From a virus: a stretch of DNA of 34,132 bases. A program made the translations under genes and the position numbers. A model generated the notes under the pieces. It made no database searches. It was not told the origin of the DNA and saw nothing but the letters and a program-made list of their open reading frames with translations. This document shows, in pieces, positions 17,001 to 24,112 of the stretch. Each line of letters opens with the position of its first letter. The first letter of the stretch is position 1. The stretch lies in IMG/VR virus record IMGVR_UViG_3300012954_000032, positions 1-34,132 of that record. One strand, written 5' to 3'.

Positions 17001-20000
17001 AATTTCTTCCGCATCACTGTCATACTCTACAGTGTCTAAGTCTCCAGTCCATGTTGTATTCTCCTTTGGAGGTGCTCCAGCAGGGAGTAGAATAATGCCA
17101 CTAGCATTGCCATTTTCATCAGTAGAAACCTGACCGTTAAATGCGGAGAGTGAACTTCCTGCAATACCACTAAATCTCAAGTCTGGATTAACCCAACGAC
17201 TAATATTTCTACCTTCTAAGAATACAGAAATTTTTGTATTTGGTTTTAATCTGCGAATCTCATATTTAATTACATTAGATCTTGCGAAGAATGATAATGC
17301 AGTAGAAACTTTGCTTTCTCCAACGGTTTTACTTTGAACTCCTTTACCAATATCATTGTTGTTTGGACTGATATTAGAAGAACTCGCTACTTTAGCAGTA
17401 TTTACAGATGCAGTAGCTGCTAGAGAAGAAACTTCGCCTAAAGAAGTAATCGAAGTGAAACTATTGGAAGTTCCAACCCAGTTTACAACAAAGGAATTAA
17501 ACAAACTAGAGAAACTTTCGACTACAGATTCTTTTGCTAAGAAAATATTGAAGAGACTTGTATTTGTATCAACAACAATAGGATCTACAGATTGGTCATA
17601 CCATTGATCAATAGACGGGGAAATACTAGCATCTCCAACATACTGAAGAACAACGAATGGATTTGGATTTATAGTTTTAGATGCAAAACTATTACCAAGA
17701 AGTTCTAAAGAACTAAATGGGAGAGTAACAATGTCTCCAGATTTTTGATATCCAGAAACAATTCTTTGATCCTCTCTTACATTAACTTCTTTGAGTCTAA
17801 CCGAATCTTCTTTTGCTTGTGGGCGAAGAACAGACTGCTGACTATCAATAGAACATCTATAATCTCTAGATGCAAGATTGCCAACTCTATGCTCTTCAAA
17901 ATTATCAACGAAGAAACCAGACTTGAATCTATCTAGTCCAATCTCATCTTTGATTTGCATATTCAATGCTTGCTGTTCTAGAATGCTAAGAACAGTATAA
18001 TACTCAAGACGCTCAATACGTTTTTCCAATTGACCGATATCGCGCATTGTATAACGGCGATTGTCAACAGATGTAATTCTTACATCTTTACTGGTCTTGG
18101 TGTATGCTGGGATGTATGCATAGAACAGAGGAACTGCATCATTAATTGTATCTGGTTTAGTTGGGTTGAGAGAAGAGTTTCCTTCTTTAACGACAAACTC
18201 ACCAGATTTGTTGAGGAAAATACCATCAATACGATCAAGATATTGTACTTGACTGAATGAGAAAGTAAATTCTAAATTTGTATCTGGAGCAGGAGTAGCA
18301 GCAATAACTGCACCTGCTGCAGAGAATTTTCCACTATTGATAGCAAGAGATGCCGTATCTTGGAAACCAGGGACAATAGCAGTGCTATCTACTTTGGGTC
18401 TAAAATCAAGTACATTCTTGAGTTCTAAATTTCCATGAACAACGGAGTTGAAAGATGGAATTTCATCTTCAGGAACTCCTGCTTCGTGGAGATAACTATC
18501 GATAGTACAGAAATCTCCTTGAGAATGATTGAAATAATCAAATGCAACAACTAACTGACCACTAGTTTGTTCAAATCCTGGTTTGAGAACGAGTCTAGAA
18601 ACATCGTAAATTGTATCTCTTTGACCATTATCAAAAGTGAATCTATCAGTTACGTCAGTTCCAGAAATTAGATTTCCTGCACTATCAATTTCAGGTGGTT
18701 GTGATACAGTTCCTTCATAAACATATCTCAAGTTAATTGCATCAGAGTAAGATAGAACTTCTACTACCTCACTATCATACTGCGTTCCTCTGAATGGAAT
18801 GATTCTATCACCAGGAGATGTGATAACAATCTGCTTATTCTTAATGATTGTTTTTAATCTTGGTTTAGCATTCTCTACTTCTAAAGTAGCAGTAAGTTTT
18901 AGTTTGGGGAATGTTCCGTTGGAAGGAATGGTGCCAAAATAGTTTGAGTCTAACTCAAGACTCAAACTACCCGAAGTTAGTCCACTAGCAGTATCAGTTG
19001 CAGAACTGATAGTTACAGCATCTGCAGGAATGTATACAATATCTCCTTTAGCAATATCAGGTGCATCTCCTGGGTCTAGAACAGTAATGATGTAATTCTT
19101 TTCATTGAATTCTGTGAACCTTTGTGTTCCAAATGGTAATTGTGCAGCAAAAGTGATAACACCACCACTGCTAGATGCTGTAGTTACAAAATCTCTACGG
19201 AAGAAATACTTGATATTGCTATTATCCGTGCTAGAAGAGATTTGAGAAATCTGCTTACTTCCAGTTGGGAATAGTAAAGATCCCTTGGATGCATTCTGGA
19301 CAGATGGTTTGAATACAACAATACTTGAATTGACAACATTCGCAGGCAAGAGAGTATCTAAGTAAATTCTGGTTTTAACAGGACCTTCTTGCTTGGTTGC
19401 ATATTGTACTGTTGCTTTAACAGTATTATTGTCTTCATCACTGAATTGAATAATATCTCCTTGAGATACTAATTCGGATGCATCTGCGCTAAAACTTGTA
19501 GATTCTACGAAGTTAAACCCTTTACCACCAAAGAACGTAAAGTCAGTAACATTCTTTACATTTGCAAACTGCTTGTTATCAATTACTAGATCAGCAGTAA
19601 ATGTATTTGCATTTCCAGATCCAAAAGAACAACCTACAGATTTTACATCTTGTGGTGTGTATGTAGTTACTGTATTTCTAAACAATACTACAGAAATATT
19701 TGCTGCTGGGGATGGACTTCCAGATCCTTGTGGTTGCTCAATAGTAACCGATGGTGGTTGTGGATATTGTGTTTTAAAAGCAGTTCTATCTTTAATAGTA
19801 GCTTGCTTAATATTTCCAGCTGCACTGATGTCTAGTTCAATCTTAGATGCATCGATGGTTACACCATTAATTACAATTAAGGATGCAGAATTATAATTAC
19901 CACCTCTATTTTGACAGATGAAGTGAGAAATAGTATTCTCTGTTGCGATAGTTACTGTATTTGCATCCTCATCACGAAGAGTTTCTCCAGGTAAAAACTT

Positions 20001-22142
20001 ACCAAATAAAGTCTTTACAAACAGTAAGTTTCCTGTGCTATATCTTCCAGCAGAAGTTTCTTCAATTACACCATACGCACCACTTTGTGTTCCAAAAACA
20101 TATTTACCACCTTTAAATGTTGATGGTGGTTCTTGCTCCAAAACAATTCTGGTAAAGAACGATGGGTCAAAATACGAAAGACCAAATACAGAATTGTAAG
20201 ATGATCCACCCTCAGCAAGACGACCTTTAGAAAGAATGATATCAGTATCTTGATTGAATCCAGATCCTCTTTCTTGGAGGAAGAAGTTACTTGGTTTAAC
20301 TCTACCAATTAATGGAGTAATTGTTTCGGAATAATCAACAACGTTTCCAAATGGTGTTCCATTTCTTGCGTCCAATTCAGAAAGATAAATGACTCTGTTA
20401 TCACCAGAATCCTCATCATCAAACTCTGTCAATAACGCTTCGAGTTCATCCTTCTTACCCAAAACAGTAAGTTCTAAAAATACCTCTGCAGCAGATGGGT
20501 TGACTAAGAAATTATTTACTTTTGCAAACGATAGACATTTTACAGTTGTAGTGACAACTGAAGTTCCACCAGTTCTAGTTTTAATGATATACAACTCATT
20601 AATGTTTGGTCCACCAGTTTTAGTACCTGCTAAAGATTCTTCAGTAACATTAGTGAGTGAATACTGAGCACTGGTGAGTTGTACACAAATAGTTTTAATT
20701 CCATCCTCTGGAGAGAATTTTAATCCTCTTCTGGCAATTGTCTGGCGATGAGCAGTAGATAGTTCTGTGCCATTAGAACCAACACTTCCATCATTAAAGC
20801 TAGCATATAGATCAATTTCTGGATATGCTGTTAACTCAGAACCTTCTTTGTTCAGAGGAACACTACCAAAGACATTAGAGACACTAAAAGTAGGTAGTCC
20901 TCTAGATTTTAAAGTTACATTATCACTAGTAAGACTTTCTCTTGCTTTGTTGAGTTCAATATATTTTGTTTCTTTATTGACAATCTCAAATCCTTTGATG
21001 TATGCTTTACCAGGACCAATGCTAGCAATCATCTTTCTAGATGCATCTGCTGCACTTAGATTATTGTAGAGTCCTAGATCATCTACACCATAAATGCCAC
21101 GGTTGCCATCTTTCTGTGCATACTCTCTAACATCAACAGAGAAATTCTCTACAACGTAATCTCCAGACTCATCAAAAGTTCTACGAGCTAGAGTTTGCTC
21201 TAGAAGATTGTAATTTGTAGGGGATACCTTCTTCTTGACTACACCTCTAAAGATAGTAACTAATTGAATAAAGTTTTTATCAGTTACTGCATCAAGTGCA
21301 AACTCTTTCAGAGAAAGAGAAATCTTTAATCTATGTGCTCCAGGTGCAGTTTGATTAGATGATCCGATAGAATTGTCATAAAGAGAAGCATCTTCTTCTG
21401 GAGTGATAATCTCTTCTTTGATAGTAAAACCAACCTTTGCAGATGGTTTGTTATAATATTCATCAATAACTAAGAGAGATTCATCATTACGAACAAAATA
21501 TCCATTAACGAAATAGATACCTTCTTCTACCTTAACAGCAGAACCATATCCCATAGCGGGACTTGTGAGGGAAGACTGTTCTCCAGTATCTGGATTTGTG
21601 ACTAGAATGCTGGTTGGAAGAACACTACCATCTGTACCTACAACCAATAGTGGAGTGTTAACACCATCTTCAACTTCTAATGTCTCACCTTGTCTAAAAG
21701 TTGTCTCGGTGTTAGAATTACCACTATTAAGATAATTTACATAGATGGTATCTGCGGAAGACTCAGTTGCTAATCTAGTGGCAAGAATAGTTCCTCTAAC
21801 ACCAGAAGTAAGACCCAATACAGTTTGTCCTACTAGTTGTGTGATATCATATTTCTTATATACAATGTCGTTGCCGTCATTGATAGCAACTTCTGACACA
21901 GAAGATAGTTTAACAAAATCTAATTTTGTGTTAAGACCAATCTCTCCAGGGATGACCATTTCTCCCTGCTTAAAAGCATACTTACCAAAGCTTTCTACTT
22001 GGTTCTGGAGAATTGATTGTAACTGAGTTAATTCTCTAGTTTGAATCGAATATCCAGGTCTGAAAAGAATTTTATAAAAATTCTTATTCTCATCAAAGTC
22101 CTCGTAGTAAGGGCTTACGTTAAGGTTAGTCTTCTGTGGCAT
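14019..22142 (-). CDS. Giant virion structural protein, DUF4815-type, 2707 aa
   Basis: The N-terminus (PYYEDFDENKNFYKILFRPG, then ELTQLQSILQNQ) matches the family I know as DUF4815, found in marine T4-like phages. Further family landmarks are FDNGQRDTIYDVSRLVLKPG (1170-1189), LDFRP (1245-1249), DRIDGIFLNKSGEF (1303-1316), DNRRYTMRDIGQLEKRIERL (1360-1379), GLDRFKSGFFVDNF (1402-1415) and NPLAQTFKVE (1786-1795). After a GxGY-rich insert, EYALAVETDSTDYEMWVSKL (2065-2084) and DLKFTLYRAEF (2120-2130) continue the family. It sits directly after gp8, where T4 has genes 9-10, so it may do a peripheral baseplate or fibre-connecting job. That is inference from gene order. Its own late promoter lies 36 bases upstream, with GGCGGA before the ATG. 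Confidence 0.93.
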   Translation of the reverse strand: MPQKTNLNVSPYYEDFDENKNFYKILFRPGYSIQTRELTQLQSILQNQVESFGKYAFKQGEMVIPGEIGLNTKLDFVKLSSVSEVAINDGNDIVYKKYDITQLVGQTVLGLTSGVRGTILATRLATESSADTIYVNYLNSGNSNTETTFRQGETLEVEDGVNTPLLVVGTDGSVLPTSILVTNPDTGEQSSLTSPAMGYGSAVKVEEGIYFVNGYFVRNDESLLVIDEYYNKPSAKVGFTIKEEIITPEEDASLYDNSIGSSNQTAPGAHRLKISLSLKEFALDAVTDKNFIQLVTIFRGVVKKKVSPTNYNLLEQTLARRTFDESGDYVVENFSVDVREYAQKDGNRGIYGVDDLGLYNNLSAADASRKMIASIGPGKAYIKGFEIVNKETKYIELNKARESLTSDNVTLKSRGLPTFSVSNVFGSVPLNKEGSELTAYPEIDLYASFNDGSVGSNGTELSTAHRQTIARRGLKFSPEDGIKTICVQLTSAQYSLTNVTEESLAGTKTGGPNINELYIIKTRTGGTSVVTTTVKCLSFAKVNNFLVNPSAAEVFLELTVLGKKDELEALLTEFDDEDSGDNRVIYLSELDARNGTPFGNVVDYSETITPLIGRVKPSNFFLQERGSGFNQDTDIILSKGRLAEGGSSYNSVFGLSYFDPSFFTRIVLEQEPPSTFKGGKYVFGTQSGAYGVIEETSAGRYSTGNLLFVKTLFGKFLPGETLRDEDANTVTIATENTISHFICQNRGGNYNSASLIVINGVTIDASKIELDISAAGNIKQATIKDRTAFKTQYPQPPSVTIEQPQGSGSPSPAANISVVLFRNTVTTYTPQDVKSVGCSFGSGNANTFTADLVIDNKQFANVKNVTDFTFFGGKGFNFVESTSFSADASELVSQGDIIQFSDEDNNTVKATVQYATKQEGPVKTRIYLDTLLPANVVNSSIVVFKPSVQNASKGSLLFPTGSKQISQISSSTDNSNIKYFFRRDFVTTASSSGGVITFAAQLPFGTQRFTEFNEKNYIITVLDPGDAPDIAKGDIVYIPADAVTISSATDTASGLTSGSLSLELDSNYFGTIPSNGTFPKLKLTATLEVENAKPRLKTIIKNKQIVITSPGDRIIPFRGTQYDSEVVEVLSYSDAINLRYVYEGTVSQPPEIDSAGNLISGTDVTDRFTFDNGQRDTIYDVSRLVLKPGFEQTSGQLVVAFDYFNHSQGDFCTIDSYLHEAGVPEDEIPSFNSVVHGNLELKNVLDFRPKVDSTAIVPGFQDTASLAINSGKFSAAGAVIAATPAPDTNLEFTFSFSQVQYLDRIDGIFLNKSGEFVVKEGNSSLNPTKPDTINDAVPLFYAYIPAYTKTSKDVRITSVDNRRYTMRDIGQLEKRIERLEYYTVLSILEQQALNMQIKDEIGLDRFKSGFFVDNFEEHRVGNLASRDYRCSIDSQQSVLRPQAKEDSVRLKEVNVREDQRIVSGYQKSGDIVTLPFSSLELLGNSFASKTINPNPFVVLQYVGDASISPSIDQWYDQSVDPIVVDTNTSLFNIFLAKESVVESFSSLFNSFVVNWVGTSNSFTSITSLGEVSSLAATASVNTAKVASSSNISPNNNDIGKGVQSKTVGESKVSTALSFFARSNVIKYEIRRLKPNTKISVFLEGRNISRWVNPDLRFSGIAGSSLSAFNGQVSTDENGNASGIILLPAGAPPKENTTWTGDLDTVEYDSDAEEIRVTTGIQTFRFTSSSTNEEKAEVDTYAEVKYYATGVLPENPSSIVSTKPAFFKANEGVQFVDNNTDNPVRPNPLAQTFKVENFEGGCFVTGLDLFFSKKSKNIPLRVYLTDVDSDRPGKNVIPGSEVALLPNTLLKCYTNGTVKVTKGEFVTGATSAASGPILKVIDKNGIDLVSSADGVFTLSNEMVYTLVLDNHNGNTFAQNEDLNIPSVTLANATDGTNLKLTIAKDSGRVSGIKITESGINYDSALLTIESPQLPGGSVATASVQISGGKAYNVALALSGFGYTEAPSVVVKGIGNGAGGCVIETEIEIDTPAVRMGIATDSTGITPSTTATKFKFAHPVYLQNDTEYALAVETDSTDYEMWVSKLGEIDVSSSTVITSQPSLGSVYKSQNTENWSEDIFEDLKFTLYRAEFRIDRPCELLLKNESLGYTLLDTNPFATNAESNSNATSMLFKNNNKIVNVSHRDNGFEDRGKSFVFYRTAQEIASISASSLNNTLFEVDNSGIDSYTIKSATSASTNAIGGGSSVYATYNRKFETLFPQVRYLINTGTKLETSVKTTNVISVDSNTTNYTSYSQTSYEKTFLNEPHYFTNQKLIASDINETVNNIDSSLTYKMMLSSTKTYLSPVVDLSSASVKTVSNRIQNSKGQEDRFGKRDQILEFFPVYQFTITGNGATAITNDQSIEGQTSKAKGRVVKVDATNNILFVRISTTQFFQKGETLTFGGANSGLTSTSVNSNPLKYSPSISEGVTVIARNVTPAGPNDADTYVNTISGKVIFWDSENDKLTLRVDKQPISDDFTGAISTSTFYSRNGTTADQAPDIFRIEDYVKYPDQIDDDKLTLRVKGVTYTNGSEYVGEDTSKNGSAAAKYVTKEVFIENPATSIDVRLTANVKDVANIAVLYKFKKASSQENFDDIEWEYFNVAGEPDTLELATSENTISSIVEKQSAYQELKYSVSNLQEFTSFAVKIVMKTDDPAFVPKIQDIRAVASF
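18941..18968. repeat. Perfect 10-bp inverted repeat inside the 2707-aa gene
   Basis: AGTTTGAGTC (18941-18950) and GACTCAAACT (18959-18968) are exact reverse complements around an 8-base spacer. The repeat encodes residues around 1058-1067 (SLSLELDSN). On the minus strand it is followed by ATTTTGG, too short a T run for a convincing terminator. One such repeat in 34 kb can arise by chance. Confidence 0.6.
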
Positions 22143-22178
22143 TGTTTTCCGCCAAATACTAGCATTCTTTGTCCCTAG

Positions 22179-22187
22179 TATTTATAG
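22179..22187 (-). promoter_or_regulatory. T4-type late promoter (CTATAAATA) for the 2707-aa gene
   Basis: The minus strand carries CTATAAATA, an exact match to the T4 late consensus TATAAATA read by the sliding clamp-activated gp55 sigma factor. It lies 36 bases before the ATG at 22142 and immediately after a terminator. Three bases downstream begins GGGACAAAG, where the transcript probably starts. Confidence 0.88.
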
Positions 22188-22191
22188 AGAT

Positions 22192-22218
22192 AAAAAAAAT
22201 CCCCCGATCTCTCGGGGG
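22192..22218 (-). terminator. Rho-independent terminator after gp8-like gene
   Basis: On the minus strand a 7-bp stem CCCCCGA / TCGGGGG (22201-22218) with GAGA tetraloop is followed by ATTTTTTTT (22192-22200). It lies 21 bases past the TGA of the gp8-like gene and ends five bases before the late promoter element. The T run is only on the minus-strand side, which fixes the direction. Confidence 0.93.
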
Positions 22219-22239
22219 ACTTAATCGTGGATATTTAAA

Positions 22240-24054
22240 TCAGAATTCGATGACGAGTTTGATGTCTTCAATCTGGTCAGGAGCACGAGTGATTAGACGA
22301 CGGTTTTCCTGATAGATGATATCGCCAGAATTGTTTTCAATCTCTGGATTTGCTAGACCAGCAGCAAATGTGACACCCAATAGAGTGGAAGCATATCCAG
22401 TATCTACATTACCAGATGCAGCAGAACCTTCGCCAGTAATTGCGTTAGAACCATTGGATTCAAATGCTCTGACGACACCTTGATCTAGGTGAGCATCGTT
22501 TGTTTGGATGTACTTGAGAACACCAGCAGTTGTAGAACCACTATCTAGAGTCCAAGAAACAACTGTACCATATGCAGTACCACCAGTTACGGTTTGAGTG
22601 ATCTTTTCATCAACCTGATAGTCTGCTGTAGCTCCAGTAATCTTAACCGCTTTTAGACCAGACAGTGTATCAGCAGTTGCAAAAGCAGTCGTTCCGTGGT
22701 TGTATGGATCCTTGATAATACCAATTCTACGGAAGTCGTTATCTACAGGGAAGTCTCCAGAACCTTCAGCATAAGTTAGACGAATATTCGTCATAACACG
22801 CTTACCATTTAGTTCTAGTTCATGATCGGAACCATGACCGCCTTGTGGAGGTAGAACAACTTCAATAGCACCAACAGCAGAAGCACCAGTTGTGACTGCA
22901 CTGCTTAGACCAGCATCCGAGAAGAGGTTACCGTTACCGAGAAGAACATTTCCGTAAGTATAACCCGATCCACGAGATTGAACTTCAGCAGAAGTGATAG
23001 AACCAGAACCGTTTGTAGCAAACTGAACTACACCACCAGTTCCATCACCTTTAACAGAGGTGTAAAGGGTCTGAGACGCTGGTAGACCAGATCCTGCGTT
23101 CTCGATGAGGGCAACATCAATAGCACCTGCAACTGCCTGTGCTACAACTCCTGTACGAGTAGAATCAGAGCTGAGGACGATAGGCATAAAGTCCGAAGAT
23201 AGGAACTTAAGAACATCATCGGTTGGGATGGTGTACATATACTTCCAGATATAACCAGCACCAGTAGTCTCAGTGTAGAGACCAGTAGAAGATGCATAGT
23301 TAGCGCCACTGGTTAGTGGTTCTTCAGTTGCGTTTTGACCAGATGGGTTGGCAATATTTTCACCGTTGTAGACGCACTTGAAAACCTCATAAGCAGAGTT
23401 CATTACATAGAACTTTGCGTCGGCAATGGCAGTTTGACCAGTTGCGGTGGTTTTACCAACCTGACCGCCACCTGCAGGGGTAGCAGAGTAGTCTGGTTTC
23501 CACATGTCAAACTTAGGGTTGGCAACCAAATCCCAGTTGTAGCGACGAACTACCGTTCTAGCAAACGCTGTGGTAATTCTCTTCGCAGCAATAATTTCGT
23601 CGTAAACGCTGATCTTTTCTCTCTGGTTATCTAGGGGCAGAGGGGGCACATCCTCTGTTCCGTAGCGGTAAACACCAGACTTAGCAGTAGCACCTGTATC
23701 AGAGCCACCTGATCCACCAGTTCTACCCTTCAGGGTGCTGTTTAGTGGAGGAACAGAATTGACGCCATTAGTTCCGAAGATGTCGGTTAAGAGAAGGGCA
23801 TTGTCATAGATAGCAGCAATAGTTCCTCGGAATGCAGTCGATGCATATGTTCCGATATAAACTTCTTGACCTACGACAAAAGCAGTAGCATTCTTAGAGT
23901 GAATTTCTAAGTATGCTTTCCAGGGTTGTGGGCGACCCACAAAGAAATACATTCTAGAACGCTCTGCACTGGAATCATTGGGTCCTTCAGTGAGAGATTC
24001 GAGGAATTGTTTCGCGTTAAAAATGCGAAACTTATCAGAGATAATAGCAGCCAT
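22240..24054 (-). CDS. gp8: Baseplate wedge protein gp8 homologue, 604 aa
   Basis: T4 gp8 forms part of the baseplate wedge, bound to gp7 and gp10. From memory of T4 gp8, this protein keeps its landmarks in order: AAIISDKFR (2-10; T4 AIVTSKFR), FFVGRPQPW (37-45; T4 ITFGRSEPW), VVRRYNW (168-174; T4 VIPRRDW), GAGYIWKYMYTIP (265-277; T4 GDGYVWEYLFEIP), FRRIGIIKDP (441-450; T4 FRQISIITNP) and the C-terminus NSGDIIYQENRRLI...IEDIKLVIEF (575-604; T4 HSGEMIYMENRPPI...). T4 gp8 is 334 residues. The extra length lies mainly at about 50-110, 300-400 (with RGSGYTYGNV) and 455-570. The gene follows gp7 as in T4, has its own late promoter 37 bases upstream and ends at a strong terminator. No strong ribosome site is visible. 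Confidence 0.93.
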   Translation of the reverse strand: MAAIISDKFRIFNAKQFLESLTEGPNDSSAERSRMYFFVGRPQPWKAYLEIHSKNATAFVVGQEVYIGTYASTAFRGTIAAIYDNALLLTDIFGTNGVNSVPPLNSTLKGRTGGSGGSDTGATAKSGVYRYGTEDVPPLPLDNQREKISVYDEIIAAKRITTAFARTVVRRYNWDLVANPKFDMWKPDYSATPAGGGQVGKTTATGQTAIADAKFYVMNSAYEVFKCVYNGENIANPSGQNATEEPLTSGANYASSTGLYTETTGAGYIWKYMYTIPTDDVLKFLSSDFMPIVLSSDSTRTGVVAQAVAGAIDVALIENAGSGLPASQTLYTSVKGDGTGGVVQFATNGSGSITSAEVQSRGSGYTYGNVLLGNGNLFSDAGLSSAVTTGASAVGAIEVVLPPQGGHGSDHELELNGKRVMTNIRLTYAEGSGDFPVDNDFRRIGIIKDPYNHGTTAFATADTLSGLKAVKITGATADYQVDEKITQTVTGGTAYGTVVSWTLDSGSTTAGVLKYIQTNDAHLDQGVVRAFESNGSNAITGEGSAASGNVDTGYASTLLGVTFAAGLANPEIENNSGDIIYQENRRLITRAPDQIEDIKLVIEF

Positions 24055-24091
24055 TGGTTTTTCGTTCCGACGTGGTAATTTGTGCCCGAGT

Positions 24092-24104
24092 TATTTATAT
24101 TTAT
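24092..24104 (-). promoter_or_regulatory. Double T4-type late promoter element before gp8 homologue
   Basis: In the 58-base gap between the gp7-like and gp8-like genes the minus strand reads ATAAATATAAATA, which contains one exact TATAAATA (24092-24099) overlapping a second ATAAATA (24098-24104). The exact copy is 37 bases from the gp8 ATG. Four bases downstream lies GGGCACAAA, similar to the element after the 22179 promoter. Confidence 0.85.
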
Positions 24105-24112
24105 GCAGTTAT

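Noticed and set aside
19573-19896. A 107-aa plus-strand frame opposite the 2707-aa gene
   Set aside because: No start signal or recognisable motif, and the opposite strand encodes conserved structural protein throughout.
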